NCBI RefSeq assembly: GCF_002846335.1
Contig: NZ_PJMQ01000001.1
Location: 3,348,001-3,412,000, forward strand
Direction: 5' to 3'
Source of the DNA: Janthinobacterium sp. 61
GTDB taxonomy: Bacteria; Pseudomonadota; Gammaproteobacteria; Burkholderiales; Burkholderiaceae_D
DNA length: 64,000 nucleotides
Within the stretch, counting starts at the first letter, position 1. The number at the start of each line of letters is the position of its first letter. This document shows, piece by piece, positions 46,721 through 56,113 of the stretch. The notes under the pieces were generated by a model that did not search any database, was not told where the DNA came from, and worked only from the letters and a program-made list of their open reading frames with translations. The translations under genes and the position numbers were made by a program.

Positions 46721-47410
46721 ATGGACATCAAAAAACTGCAAACTCTCGTCGTTGACGCCCTTGAAGACGTCAAAGGCCAAGACATCGCCGTATTCGAAAC
46801 GAGTCACCTGACCAGCCTGTTCGACCGCATCGCGATCGTCTCCGGCACCTCGAACCGTCAAACCAAGGCGCTGGCCGCCTCGGTACGCGACAAGGTCAAG
46901 GACGCCGGCGGCCAAATCATCGGCATGGAAGGCGAGGAAACGGGTGAATGGGTGCTCGTCGATCTGGGCGACATGATCGTTCACATCATGCAAGCGCCTA
47001 TCCGCGCTTACTACCGTCTGGAAGAAATCTGGGGCGACACCCCGGTCAAGCTGGGTGCCGCCAAGCGCGCGCCGAAAAAAGCGGCCGGCGACGAGCCGAA
47101 AAAGGTCAGCGGCCATCTGGCAGCGAGCAAGGCCAATGTGGAAGCTTCGCCCGTGATCGAGAAAAAGACACCGGCCAAGAAAGCCACGGCAGCCACCGCC
47201 GCCAAGAAAGCCCCGGCGAAAAAAGCCGCCGCTTCCAAAGCCGTCGGCAAGACCGTGAAAGTCGCGCCTACCAAGACCGAAGCAGCTGCAGTGAAAGCCT
47301 TGAAAGCACTGCCAGAGAAAAAAGTGCGCGCCCCACGCGCGGCCAAGCCGGCAGCCGACGCGGCACCGGCAAAAACCGTGATCAAGCGTATCAAAAAAGT
47401 CGAAGCGTAA
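46721..47410 (+). CDS. rsfS: Ribosomal silencing factor RsfS with Lys/Ala-rich tail
   Basis: Binds protein uL14 of the large subunit and blocks subunit joining in starvation. The RsfS core spans residues 1-112 (FDRIAIVSGTSNRQTKALA, EWVLVDLGDMIVHIM, YYRLEEIWGDTP). Unlike the usual 105-120 aa protein, this one has a tail of about 115 residues rich in Lys and Ala with KKAPAKKAA-type repeats, like histone H1 tails. The tail is in frame with normal codon use, so it is probably real and could bind RNA. Confidence 0.95.
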   Translation: MDIKKLQTLVVDALEDVKGQDIAVFETSHLTSLFDRIAIVSGTSNRQTKALAASVRDKVKDAGGQIIGMEGEETGEWVLVDLGDMIVHIMQAPIRAYYRLEEIWGDTPVKLGAAKRAPKKAAGDEPKKVSGHLAASKANVEASPVIEKKTPAKKATAATAAKKAPAKKAAASKAVGKTVKVAPTKTEAAAVKALKALPEKKVRAPRAAKPAADAAPAKTVIKRIKKVEA

Positions 47411-47416
47411 GCCTCG

Positions 47417-47887
47417 ATGCAGCTCATCATCGCTGCAGTCGGCCATAAAATGCCGGCCTGGATAGAGACGGGCTTCGCGGAATACGCGAAGCGCATGCCG
47501 CCGGAACTGCGCATCGTGCTGAAAGAAATCAAGCCGGTGGAACGTTCCGGCAGCAAGACCGCCGCCACGGCGATGGCGCTGGAACGCGAACGCATCGAAG
47601 CCGTCCTTCCCAAGGGCGTGCGCATCATCGCCCTCGACGAACGCGGCAAGGACCTGACCAGCGTCGGCCTGTCGCAGCAATTGATGGCGTGGCAGCAGGA
47701 TGGCCGTGATACGGCCTTCCTGATCGGCGGCGCCGACGGCCTCGATCCGCAACTCAAGGCGCGTGCCGAAGGCATGCTGCGCATTTCCAGCATGACCCTG
47801 CCGCACGGCGTGGTGCGCGTGATCCTTGCCGAGCAGTTGTACCGCGCCTGGTCGATCACGCAAAACCACCCCTATCACCGCGTCTGA
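47417..47887 (+). CDS. rlmH: 23S rRNA pseudouridine-1915 N3-methyltransferase
   Basis: A 156-aa SPOUT-fold methyltransferase that modifies helix 69 of 23S rRNA on the assembled ribosome. The knot motifs are FLIGGADGL and [20 protein letters not shown], ending NHPYHR. It starts 6 bases after rsfS. Confidence 0.97.
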   Translation: MQLIIAAVGHKMPAWIETGFAEYAKRMPPELRIVLKEIKPVERSGSKTAATAMALERERIEAVLPKGVRIIALDERGKDLTSVGLSQQLMAWQQDGRDTAFLIGGADGLDPQLKARAEGMLRISSMTLPHGVVRVILAEQLYRAWSITQNHPYHRV

Positions 47888-47894
47888 ACTCCCC

Positions 47895-48515
47895 ATGAAA
47901 ACGGCTGATCACAAGATCTACCTTGCTTCCAAAAGTCCGCGCCGGCGCGAACTGCTGCGCCAGATCGGCATCGATTTCGAATTGCTGCTGCTGCGCAGCG
48001 ACGGCCCGCGCGGCGCCGACGTCACCGAGGAAGTCCTCGCTGGCGAATCGGCGCTCGACTATGTCGCCCGCGTGTCGAATGAAAAAGCCGCCTTTGCCTG
48101 GGACCTGGTGCGCCGCCGCCACCTGACCCCGCGCCCCGTGCTGGCAGCTGACACCACCGTCACCATCGATGGCGTCATCCTCGGCAAACCGGCCGACCGG
48201 GCTGAAGCCGTGGCGATGCTGCAGCAACTGTCGGGCCGCACGCACCAGGTGCTCACCTCGATCGCCGTGCACTACAAGGACTTCGCCGAGCAGCGCACGC
48301 AGGTGTCGCAAGTGCGCTTCGGCGCGTTGACGCCCGCCGCCATCGCCGCGTATTGCGCCACGCCAGAACCGTACGACAAGGCCGGCGGCTACGGCATCCA
48401 GGGCAGCGCAGCGCTGTTTGTCGAGCATATCGAAGGCAGCCATTCCGGCATCATGGGCCTGCCCCTGTACGAAACTGCACAGTTGCTAAGGCTGGCGGGT
48501 TTGCCCCTGCCCTGA
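47895..48515 (+). CDS. Maf-family dTTP/UTP pyrophosphatase
   Basis: 206 residues from ATG 47895, a few bases after rlmH. It hydrolyses non-canonical or damaged pyrimidine nucleotides. It begins IYLASKSPRRRELL, with LAADTTV as the metal site. The later motif DKAGGYGIQG marks the YhdE (dTTP/UTP) subgroup rather than the YceF (m7GTP) subgroup. Confidence 0.93.
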   Translation: MKTADHKIYLASKSPRRRELLRQIGIDFELLLLRSDGPRGADVTEEVLAGESALDYVARVSNEKAAFAWDLVRRRHLTPRPVLAADTTVTIDGVILGKPADRAEAVAMLQQLSGRTHQVLTSIAVHYKDFAEQRTQVSQVRFGALTPAAIAAYCATPEPYDKAGGYGIQGSAALFVEHIEGSHSGIMGLPLYETAQLLRLAGLPLP

Positions 48516-48557
48516 TCCCGGGTATGATGTCATTCGTTGCCTCCACTTCCCGCCTCC

Positions 48558-50021
48558 ATGAACGAAGACATCCTGATCAATATCACGCCGCAAGAAACGC
48601 GCGTCGCCCTCATCCTGCAGGGCGCCGTGCAGGAATTGCACATCGAGCGCACGCTCACGCGCGGCCTGGCTGGCAATGTGTATTCCGGCAAAGTGGTGCG
48701 GGTGTTACCAGGAATGCAATCTGCGTTCATCGACATCGGCCTGGAGCGCGCCGCCTTTTTACACGTGGCCGACATCTGGGAAGCGCGCGGCCACGATGGC
48801 CAGAACGCGACACCGGCGCCGATCGAAAAAATCCTGTTCGACGGCCAGGTGCTGACGGTTCAGGTGATCAAGGACCCGATCGGCACCAAGGGGGCGCGCC
48901 TGTCGACGCAGATTTCCATCGCCGGGCGCATGCTGGTGTACCTGCCGCAAGACAAGCACATCGGTATCTCGCAGAAAATCGAAAAGGAAGCGGAGCGCGA
49001 GCAATTGCGCGTGCGTCTGCAAAGCCTGCTGCCGCCCGATGAAAAGGGCGGCTACATCGTGCGCACCATGGCCGAGGACGCTTCTGACGCGGACCTGAAG
49101 GCGGACGTCGACTACCTGCGCAAGACCTGGAGCACCATCACACACGGCGCGCGCACGCGTCCCGCCACCAGCCTGCTGCACCAGGACTTGAGCCTGGCGC
49201 AGCGCGTGCTGCGCGACTTCGTCGGCGATGAAACGGCCACCATCCAGGTCGACTCGCGCGAAAATTATGTGAAATTACGCGAATTCGCGGAAATCTACAC
49301 ACCCAGCGAACTGACGCGTTTGCAGCACTACACGGGCGAGCGCCCCCTATTCGATTTATATGGCGTGGAAGAAGAAATCCTGCGCGCGCTGGGGCGCAGA
49401 GTCGACCTGAAATCGGGCGGCTACCTGATCGTCGACCAGACGGAAGCGATGACCACCATTGACGTCAACACGGGTGGCTTTGTGGGCGGGCGCAATTTTG
49501 CCGACACCATCTTCAAGACCAACCTGGAAGCAGCGCACGCCATCGCGCGCCAGCTGCGCCTGCGCAACCTGGGCGGCATCATCATCCTCGACTTCATCGA
49601 CATGGACAACGCCGAGCACCGCAACGCCGTGCTGGCCGAGCTGAAACGCACACTGTCGCGCGACCGCACCAAGGTGTCGGTGAGCAATTTCTCGCCGCTG
49701 GGCCTGGTGGAAATGACGCGCAAGCGCACGCGCGAGTCGCTGGCCCACATCCTGTGCGAACCGTGCCCAGCCTGCGCCGGCAAGGGTCAAGTCAAGACCT
49801 CTCGCACGATCTGCTATGAAATCCTGCGCGAACTGTTGCGCGAGGCAAAACAGTTCAACCCGCGCGAGTTCCGCATCCTCGCGTCACAGGAAGTGGTCGA
49901 TCTATTCCTGGAGGAAGAATCGCAGCACCTGGCCATGCTGGGCGACTTCATCGGCAAGAAGATTTCGCTGCAGGTGGAAAACGCCTACCACCAGGAGCAG
50001 TACGACGTCATTTTGATGTAG
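48558..50021 (+). CDS. rng: Ribonuclease G
   Basis: 487 residues from ATG 48558 (MNEDILINITPQETRVALI). Endoribonuclease that matures the 5' end of 16S rRNA and decays mRNA. The S1 domain lies at about 38-125, the catalytic metal site in GGYLIVDQTEAMTTIDVNTG, with a second Asp in IIILDFIDM, and the Zn-link cysteines in CEPCPACAGKG. It lacks the long C-terminal scaffold of RNase E. Confidence 0.95.
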   Translation: MNEDILINITPQETRVALILQGAVQELHIERTLTRGLAGNVYSGKVVRVLPGMQSAFIDIGLERAAFLHVADIWEARGHDGQNATPAPIEKILFDGQVLTVQVIKDPIGTKGARLSTQISIAGRMLVYLPQDKHIGISQKIEKEAEREQLRVRLQSLLPPDEKGGYIVRTMAEDASDADLKADVDYLRKTWSTITHGARTRPATSLLHQDLSLAQRVLRDFVGDETATIQVDSRENYVKLREFAEIYTPSELTRLQHYTGERPLFDLYGVEEEILRALGRRVDLKSGGYLIVDQTEAMTTIDVNTGGFVGGRNFADTIFKTNLEAAHAIARQLRLRNLGGIIILDFIDMDNAEHRNAVLAELKRTLSRDRTKVSVSNFSPLGLVEMTRKRTRESLAHILCEPCPACAGKGQVKTSRTICYEILRELLREAKQFNPREFRILASQEVVDLFLEEESQHLAMLGDFIGKKISLQVENAYHQEQYDVILM

Positions 50022-50023
50022 TC

Positions 50024-50806
50024 ATGCCCGGCACTGCTTCCTTCTGGCGCGACCCGTTTTTACCCCATGTGGAGAGCCGGCGCGCCTGCCACAGCCGGGC
50101 GTGCTACAAGCCCCACAGCCATCCCACATTTTCCATCGGCGCCGTCGACGCGGGCGCCAGCGTATTCACGGGCAGCCATGGCCGCCAGAGCGCTCTCAGC
50201 GCCGGCAGCCTGGTGCTGGTACCAGCCGGCTGCGTACACGCCTGCAATCCCCTGCCTGACACCCTCTGGAGCTACCAGATGCTGCATCTCGATGCAGTAT
50301 GGCTACAGGGCAAGGTGCCGCAGCTGTGCATGGACAACGCCAGCGTGCTGCATGCTCCCGTCCTGTACGCGCAATTCTGCAGCATGAATGCGCTGCTGTT
50401 TTCCAGCGCCGGCACGCACGCGAAAAACGCCGCACTGCTGGCATTCCTGCACGCTTGCGTCAACGCCAGCGAGACGACGCCCCTTCCCTCCGGGATGGCA
50501 GTCATACCTGCACAGCTGCGCCCCGTCCTGCAGCGACTCCAGGGGCAGCCGCCGGCCAGCCTGGAACACCTGTCGCAACTGGCTGGCATGAGCCGCTACC
50601 AGCTGATCCGCGCCTTCCGTGCCGCCACCGGCATGACGCCGCATGCGTATCAGCTGAACCTGAGCGTGAACCGCGCGCGCCATCGCTTGCATGCAGGCGT
50701 GGCGCTGGCCGATATCGCCTGTGAACTCGGCTTTGCGGATCAGAGCCATCTGCAGCGCGTCTTCAAGGCGCATGCGGGCACCACCCCAGGGCGCTATCGC
50801 GGCTGA
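50024..50806 (+). CDS. AraC-family transcriptional regulator
   Basis: 260 residues. The N-terminal cupin-like half (HSHPTFSIGAVDAG, VPAGCVHACNP) binds an unknown ligand. The C-terminal double HTH (about 170-260: LEHLSQLAGMSRYQLIRAF, then ACELGFADQSHLQRVFKAHAG) is typical. It precedes a LysE-type exporter on the same strand, a frequent pair in which the regulator controls the exporter. Confidence 0.9.
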   Translation: MPGTASFWRDPFLPHVESRRACHSRACYKPHSHPTFSIGAVDAGASVFTGSHGRQSALSAGSLVLVPAGCVHACNPLPDTLWSYQMLHLDAVWLQGKVPQLCMDNASVLHAPVLYAQFCSMNALLFSSAGTHAKNAALLAFLHACVNASETTPLPSGMAVIPAQLRPVLQRLQGQPPASLEHLSQLAGMSRYQLIRAFRAATGMTPHAYQLNLSVNRARHRLHAGVALADIACELGFADQSHLQRVFKAHAGTTPGRYRG

Positions 50807-50885
50807 AGCGCCTGCAATTTTCTTCAATACAGGCTGTAGCCAGCCCCTGCATACTCGCGCATCGCCATTGCCGGAGCCGACTTAC

Positions 50886-51509
50886 ATGCAGGATTTCTTC
50901 TTTATCGCCGCCGCCCACTTCCTGGCCCTGCTGTCGCCCGGTCCCGATTTTTTCCTCGTCGCCCGCAGCGCGCTGGCGCAGGGCTGGCGCGGCGCGGTGG
51001 GCGCCTGTGTCGGCATTACGCTGGCCAATGGTGTGTTTATCGTCGCAGCGTTTGGCGGCTTGTCGGTGCTGCAAGCGGACAGCAAAACCTTTGTTATGGT
51101 GCAACTGGCGGGTTGTGGCTATCTTTTCTACCTGGGCTGGCTGTTCCTGCGCCATGCAGGCAAGGGCAGCCTGGAAGCCGTGTCTGCCGCCGGCAAGGCG
51201 CACTGGCGCGGCGGTGTTGTGATGGGGTTTGTCTGCGCCATCCTGAACCCGAAGAATGCGCTGTTCTATGTCAGCCTGGCCACCGTGCTGGCCAGCAGGC
51301 AGACGAGCCACGGTGCGATGGTGGCGTATGGCGCCTGGATGGTCTTTGCCGTACTGGCGTGGGATATGGCGGTGGCGCTGGCGATCGGCAGCGCCACGCT
51401 GCGCCAGCGCTTTGCGCGCGCGCTACCGCTGCTGGAACGGTTATCTGGCGTCATGCTGATCGTGCTGGCGGTGGCGCTGCTGGCGAATATCGCCAGCAGC
51501 AGCGTCTGA
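50886..51509 (+). CDS. LysE-family exporter
   Basis: 207 residues from ATG 50886. Six hydrophobic helices and the N-terminal family motif LLSPGPDFFLVARSALAQG (usually P-G-P). It exports amino acids such as threonine or homoserine lactone; substrate not determined. The AraC regulator upstream probably controls it. Confidence 0.9.
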   Translation: MQDFFFIAAAHFLALLSPGPDFFLVARSALAQGWRGAVGACVGITLANGVFIVAAFGGLSVLQADSKTFVMVQLAGCGYLFYLGWLFLRHAGKGSLEAVSAAGKAHWRGGVVMGFVCAILNPKNALFYVSLATVLASRQTSHGAMVAYGAWMVFAVLAWDMAVALAIGSATLRQRFARALPLLERLSGVMLIVLAVALLANIASSSV

Positions 51510-51513
51510 CGGG

Positions 51514-52053
51514 TCAGGCGGGCAGCGGGTCCAGATAAAACACGGCATACACTTTCAAGGGCGTGGTTTCCGTCGCCTTTTCCGAGCGCACGACGGAGCA
51601 GTCGTCGGCGGCCATGCTGCGCCAGTTCTGGATGCCGGCCTTGGCAAACATGGCGTGGGCCGGGGCATTCGCGGCCAGGTCCAGCACCAGGCAGGCGTTG
51701 CGCGGGCCGGCGCCGTAGTTGACGGCGCGGATCTCGATGCCGAAGGTCGTCATCCATGGTTCCCACAGACCTTTTTCCTTGCCAGCGGCAATACGGTCCA
51801 GCATTTCGCCAAACGTCAGGCCTTTCTTGACGGTATCGCGCAGTGCTTGTAACGACGGCGCCAAGCGCGGGTCAGGCTGCTTGTTGCCGGCGCGGATCTC
51901 GGCGATCGCTTTCAATTCCTTGATGATGGCCGCGTCGCGCTCCGTGTAGTCGCGCATGCGTGCGTAAAACTCGGCGTCCAGGAAGGGATTGACGGTCAGC
52001 TTGACGGCGCCCTCTTCGCGGCGTTTGGGGGAAGGCGTGGTGGTTTTGGTCAT
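51514..52053 (-). CDS. Unknown 179-aa cytosolic protein
   Basis: Starts at ATG 52053 (MTKTTTPSPKRREEG). No signal peptide or membrane segment. It begins with a basic tail, then a helical region (FLDAEFYARMRDYTERDAAIIKELKAI), then alternating strands with VVRSEKATETTPLKVYAVFYLDP at the end. I do not recognise a family. It converges on the LysE gene (stops 4 bp apart) and lies 72 bp beyond a LacI-type regulator gene on the same strand, so it may be co-transcribed with it. Confidence 0.6.
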   Translation of the reverse strand: MTKTTTPSPKRREEGAVKLTVNPFLDAEFYARMRDYTERDAAIIKELKAIAEIRAGNKQPDPRLAPSLQALRDTVKKGLTFGEMLDRIAAGKEKGLWEPWMTTFGIEIRAVNYGAGPRNACLVLDLAANAPAHAMFAKAGIQNWRSMAADDCSVVRSEKATETTPLKVYAVFYLDPLPA

Positions 52054-52125
52054 GGCGATGGAGGGCAAAATACGTTGAGGGGCGCCAGTGTACCACCTTG
52101 CAGCGGCGCGGCCCCAGGCGTTGCA

Positions 52126-53151
52126 TCAGCCCTTGGGGGCGGCCGTCGATTCACGCACCACCAGTTCGGGTTTCAGGCGCACGTCGAGCACGGGGGAATC
52201 GGGCGAATCGATGGTTTGCAGGATCAGCCGGGCCGCTTCCGTGCCGATGCCATGGTGGCGGATGCGGATGGTGGTCAGGGGCGGACGGATCATGTCCATG
52301 TAAGGCATGTCGTTGTGGCCCAGCACGGAAATATCTTCCGGGCAGCTCAAGCCCAGTTCGCGGATGGCATCGTAGCAGCCGATGGCCACCAGGTCGCTGC
52401 CTGTCACCACGGCCGTCGTCTGTGGCGACTGGCGCAGCAGTTCCAGCAGGGCTGCCTTGCCGCATTCGCGTGAATAGCCGCTGCTTTCAAAGACAAACGC
52501 CTGCGAAGGATCGAGTTCGCTGGCCTGGATGGCGGCCAGGAAACCCAGGCGGCGCACGTGGCCCGTGGACAGGTTTTCCGGACCGGCAATGTGCGCGATA
52601 TGGCGGTGGCCCAGCGCCAGCAAGTGCTCCACGGCCAGGCGCATGCCGACCACGTCGTCGCTGACGACGCAGGAAGCGACGCCCGTCTCGTCGCTGCGGT
52701 TGACGGTGACGACAGGCACATTCTGGTCGATGCACATCTTGATGACAGGATCGTGGCGCCGCGCCGTGGCCAGGATCAGGCCATCGACCTGCTGCCCCAG
52801 CAGCCGGTTGATGACGAACAGCTGCTCTTCCTCATCGGCGCCCACATTGGCGACGATGGCCAGGTAGCCATGCTTGCGCAAGCCTTCCTCGATGCCCAGC
52901 AGAATCGGTGGAAACACAGCATTGGTAATGTCGGGCAAGACCACGCCGATGATGCGCGACTTGCGCGTGACGAGCGTAGAGGCGGCGCGGTTGGGCCGGT
53001 AGCCGAGCCGGCCCGCCTCGGCAAGCACGCGTGCAGCCACCTCGGCGCTGACCATTTGCCGCGTTGCCGGGTTCATCACGCGCGAGACGGTGGAAAAGTG
53101 CACGCCGCTGGCCCGCGCGACGTCACTTAAAGTGGGGTTCTTGTTTGTCAT
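52126..53151 (-). CDS. LacI-family transcriptional regulator
   Basis: 341 residues from ATG 53151 (MTNKNPTLSDVARASGVHFSTVSRVMN), chosen because it starts the HTH. The headpiece is residues about 7-30, a hinge helix follows (RPNRAASTLVTRK), and the ligand domain is of the periplasmic-binding type (GVVLPDITNAVFPPILLGIEEG). It is divergent from a malic enzyme gene. Two copies of a LacI-type palindrome lie in the shared upstream region, so it is expected to control both itself and the malic enzyme. The inducer is unknown. Confidence 0.92.
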   Translation of the reverse strand: MTNKNPTLSDVARASGVHFSTVSRVMNPATRQMVSAEVAARVLAEAGRLGYRPNRAASTLVTRKSRIIGVVLPDITNAVFPPILLGIEEGLRKHGYLAIVANVGADEEEQLFVINRLLGQQVDGLILATARRHDPVIKMCIDQNVPVVTVNRSDETGVASCVVSDDVVGMRLAVEHLLALGHRHIAHIAGPENLSTGHVRRLGFLAAIQASELDPSQAFVFESSGYSRECGKAALLELLRQSPQTTAVVTGSDLVAIGCYDAIRELGLSCPEDISVLGHNDMPYMDMIRPPLTTIRIRHHGIGTEAARLILQTIDSPDSPVLDVRLKPELVVRESTAAPKG

Positions 53152-53213
53152 GGGCTTCCCGGATCGCAATACCGTGATTTTATCGTAAAAATTCCCCATT
53201 CCGTCAAAAACCG

Positions 53214-53227
53214 AGCAAACGCTTGCA
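53214..53227. promoter_or_regulatory. LacI-family operator O1
   Basis: AGCAAACGCTTGCA, a 14-bp near-palindrome, 63 bp upstream of the LacI gene. It is identical to O2 except for the first base. LacI-family proteins with this HTH type bind central CG palindromes of this form. Confidence 0.7.
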
Positions 53228-53291
53228 TTGAAATAAAGCCGTTGCCCAAAGCGGTTTTGGGACTCTTAAGCACAATCCAGCCTTGACAGCG

Positions 53292-53305
53292 TGCAAACGC
53301 TTGCA
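53292..53305. promoter_or_regulatory. LacI-family operator O2
   Basis: TGCAAACGCTTGCA, a palindrome with central mismatch, 54 bp upstream of the malic enzyme ATG. Its centre is 78 bp from O1, a spacing that would allow DNA looping. Confidence 0.75.
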
Positions 53306-53358
53306 TACCATGGCCCGGATTGACCACTCGGGCCCTGTATGCCCTTCCCAGAATTCTT

Positions 53359-54615
53359 ATGTCTACTTCCCACAGCAAGCACGCCGACCAGAACGGCGAA
53401 ACCTTCAACCTGAAAGAAGCCGCCCTCGCCTATCACGCCGAACCCCGCGCAGGCAAGATTTCCGTCACGCCAACCAAACCGCTGGGCGACGCCCGCGCCC
53501 TGACCCTGGCGTACTCGCCGGGCGTGGCCTTCGCCTGCGAAGCCATCGTGGAAGATCCGCGCACGGCCGGCATCTACACCTCGCGCAGCAACCTGGTGGC
53601 CGTGATCACGAATGGCACGGCGGTGCTGGGCCTGGGCGATATCGGCCCGCTGGCCAGCAAACCGGTCATGGAAGGCAAGGCTTGCCTGTTCAAGCAATTT
53701 GCCGACGTCGATGTGTTCGACATCGAACTGGCCGAGAACGATCCCGACCTGTTCATCGACACCGTGGTGCGCATGGAGCCGACCTTCGGCGGCATCAACC
53801 TGGAAGACATCAAGGCGCCGGACTGCTTCTATATCGAGCAGCAATTGCGCAAGCGCATGAACATTCCCGTCTTCCACGACGACCAGCACGGCACGGCCAT
53901 CATCGTCGCGGCCGGCATCCTGAACGGCCTGGAGCTGGTGGGCAAGGATATCGGCAACGTGAAAGTGGCCGTCTCGGGCGCCGGCGCCGCCTCGATCGCC
54001 TGCCTCGACTTGCTCGTCTCGCTGGGCCTGAACAAGTCGCTGCTGAAGGTATGCGACAGCCAGGGCGTGATCTACCCGGGCCGCGATGCCAGCATGGAAG
54101 AGAACAAGGCGCGCTACGCGAATGACACGAGCGACCGTGACCTGGCCGATGCCATGGTCGGTGCTGACATCTTCATCGGCGTCTCGAAGGGCGGCGTGGT
54201 GAGCGCGCAGATGGTCGAATCGATGGCCGCCAAGCCGCTGATTTTCGCCCTGGCCAACCCCCATCCGGAAATCGCCCCGGAAAAAGTGCATGCCGTGCGC
54301 GACGACGCCATCGTCGCCACGGGCCGCTCGGATTACCCGAACCAGATCAACAACGTGCTGTGCTTCCCGTACATCTTCCGCGGCGCGCTCGACGTGGGCG
54401 CCACCACCATCAACGAAGAGATGAAGCTGGCTTGCGTGCGCGCCATCGCCGCGCTGGCAAAAGAACCGTTGCCGGGCCACACCACCAGCGCGCTGACGCC
54501 GCTGCAACTGATTCCGTCGCCGTTCGACGAGCGTCTGCGCAGCTGGGTCGCGCCTGCCGTATCGCAAGCGGCCATCGCCACCGGCGTGGCTACCCGCGTA
54601 CCGGCCAGCGCCTGA
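53359..54615 (+). CDS. NADP-type malic enzyme without phosphotransacetylase domain
   Basis: 418 residues from ATG 53359. Converts malate to pyruvate and carbon dioxide with NAD(P)+. The N-terminal catalytic part contains [13 protein letters not shown], the metal-ligand region [15 protein letters not shown], and a Rossmann fold with [17 protein letters not shown]. It ends after the malic domain; the phosphotransacetylase-like C-terminus of MaeB (about 330 aa) is absent. Its control by the divergent LacI protein is indicated by two operators. A terminator follows. Confidence 0.92.
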   Translation: MSTSHSKHADQNGETFNLKEAALAYHAEPRAGKISVTPTKPLGDARALTLAYSPGVAFACEAIVEDPRTAGIYTSRSNLVAVITNGTAVLGLGDIGPLASKPVMEGKACLFKQFADVDVFDIELAENDPDLFIDTVVRMEPTFGGINLEDIKAPDCFYIEQQLRKRMNIPVFHDDQHGTAIIVAAGILNGLELVGKDIGNVKVAVSGAGAASIACLDLLVSLGLNKSLLKVCDSQGVIYPGRDASMEENKARYANDTSDRDLADAMVGADIFIGVSKGGVVSAQMVESMAAKPLIFALANPHPEIAPEKVHAVRDDAIVATGRSDYPNQINNVLCFPYIFRGALDVGATTINEEMKLACVRAIAALAKEPLPGHTTSALTPLQLIPSPFDERLRSWVAPAVSQAAIATGVATRVPASA

Positions 54616-54671
54616 TACGCATGACAGGCCTGCCGGCCTTGGCAAATTAACGGCAAGTTACCATTGCTTAC

Positions 54672-54707
54672 AAAAAAAACCATGGCTAAAAACCATGGTT
54701 TTTTTCA
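54672..54707 (+). terminator. Rho-independent terminator after the malic enzyme gene
   Basis: AACCATGG (54678-54685) pairs with CCATGGTT (54693-54700), loop CTAAAAA, followed by seven T residues and preceded by an A run. Confidence 0.85.
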
Positions 54708-54851
54708 TTTTTGCCCTTGAAACCGCCTAAATAGCTATACGGAAGCATATTTCTCAGGGGCGTTCCTGCCAGTGCCTTCGATTACAATGATGCCTACTTT
54801 ATGTTGCTACATTTGCCAGGATGGCGATGATGTGCGTTACCAAGGATTTTC

Positions 54852-56063
54852 ATGCTCGGCCTGACTTCTGTTTCTGTTTTTCTTTTCTTGGCATTGGCGC
54901 TGGCTGTCAATAGCGGATATTCATTCGGAGCCCTGACCCTTCTGCTCGCCAGCACCTTCCTGCTATGGAAACGTCCCCGCCTGAATCTGCAACGCCAGGA
55001 TTATCTGATGCTCGGCGCCCTGCTGCTGTACTTCCTCATCTTTTCCGCCAATATGGTGTACCACGGCGATCCGGCACGCGAACTCGACATGCCCCTGCGG
55101 GCGCTGCTGGCTATACCCGTACTGCTGCTGCTGATTGCCTATCCACCGCGGCCTGAGGCGTGGTGGAGCGGTTTGGCAATCGGCGCTATCGCGGGCGCCG
55201 CCTTGGCAGCCACGCAATACATTCCAAGCAGCCCCTTCCGGCCACAGGCCGCCACCAGCAATGCTATTCACTATGGCAATGTCAGCATGCTGTTTGGCAT
55301 GTTATCGTTATGTGGGCTCGAATGGGCCATCAAACAGCGCCACCGAATCGCCTGGAGCGTATTAGTGCTGGCCGGCGGCCTTATCGGAATTTTCGGCTCC
55401 GTTATCAGCGGCAGCCGCGGCGGCTGGCTGGCGCTGCCCGTCTGTGGATGCATATTTGTCGTCCACTATGCGAGAACACGCGGCAAGCACTATATGACTG
55501 GGCTGGTGGCGGTGCTACTGGCCGTGGCCGTACTGTCTTACGCAGTACCCAATTCACCTGTGCTTGAGCGAGCGGCAGATGCCGTAGAAGATTTGAAAAA
55601 ATTTGAAGACAGCGACAACGTCAGCACGTCCGTCGGCCAAAGGCTGGAAATGTGGCGTACCGCACTCACTTTATCAAATGACCATATATGGCTAGGCATG
55701 GGGCGTAACGGCTACTTAGAGGCAAAGCAAGAGCTGTCGGCCGAAGGAAAAATGAGCGAGATCGTCCTGAATTACACCAATGCGCATAACGATTACATCG
55801 ACTCCCTGGTCAAGCGTGGCATCTTCGGCTTGCTGGCCCTGCTGCTGCTTTTCCTGCTGCCGTTGACCCTGTTTGCGCAGGCACTGCTGCGCAGCGCCGC
55901 TGCAGCCCGCCCATTTGCGCTGGCTGGCGTGATGCTGTGCACTTGCTACATGATTTTTGGCCTGACGACGAGTTCGCTCACCCTGAACATCGGCATCATC
56001 ATGCTGGTCTTCCCGATGGTGATATTGTGGTCTCTGCTGCGCCATCAAAAGCGCATGAGCTGA
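54852..56063 (+). CDS. O-antigen ligase family protein (WaaL-like)
   Basis: A 403-aa membrane protein with about 11-12 helices and one long periplasmic loop (about 215-320). The family signature ISGSRGGWLALPV and the loop motif TNAHNDYIDSLVKRGIFG, with the key His, are present. It joins polyprenyl-linked glycan to lipid A-core in the periplasm. The msbA gene follows 50 bp later, so this is an LPS assembly group. About 145 bp upstream hold no gene; a TACAAT at 54783-54788 may be part of its promoter. Confidence 0.88.
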   Translation: MLGLTSVSVFLFLALALAVNSGYSFGALTLLLASTFLLWKRPRLNLQRQDYLMLGALLLYFLIFSANMVYHGDPARELDMPLRALLAIPVLLLLIAYPPRPEAWWSGLAIGAIAGAALAATQYIPSSPFRPQAATSNAIHYGNVSMLFGMLSLCGLEWAIKQRHRIAWSVLVLAGGLIGIFGSVISGSRGGWLALPVCGCIFVVHYARTRGKHYMTGLVAVLLAVAVLSYAVPNSPVLERAADAVEDLKKFEDSDNVSTSVGQRLEMWRTALTLSNDHIWLGMGRNGYLEAKQELSAEGKMSEIVLNYTNAHNDYIDSLVKRGIFGLLALLLLFLLPLTLFAQALLRSAAAARPFALAGVMLCTCYMIFGLTTSSLTLNIGIIMLVFPMVILWSLLRHQKRMS

Positions 56064-56113
56064 TTCGTTTTCCGTCTGACCGTTTTTGCTATCCCCTGCA
56101 AGGAATCATACCG

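Noticed and set aside
47130..47400. Tandem DNA repeats inside rsfS
   Set aside because: The repetition is at protein level (Lys/Ala runs) with varied codons, not a DNA repeat array.
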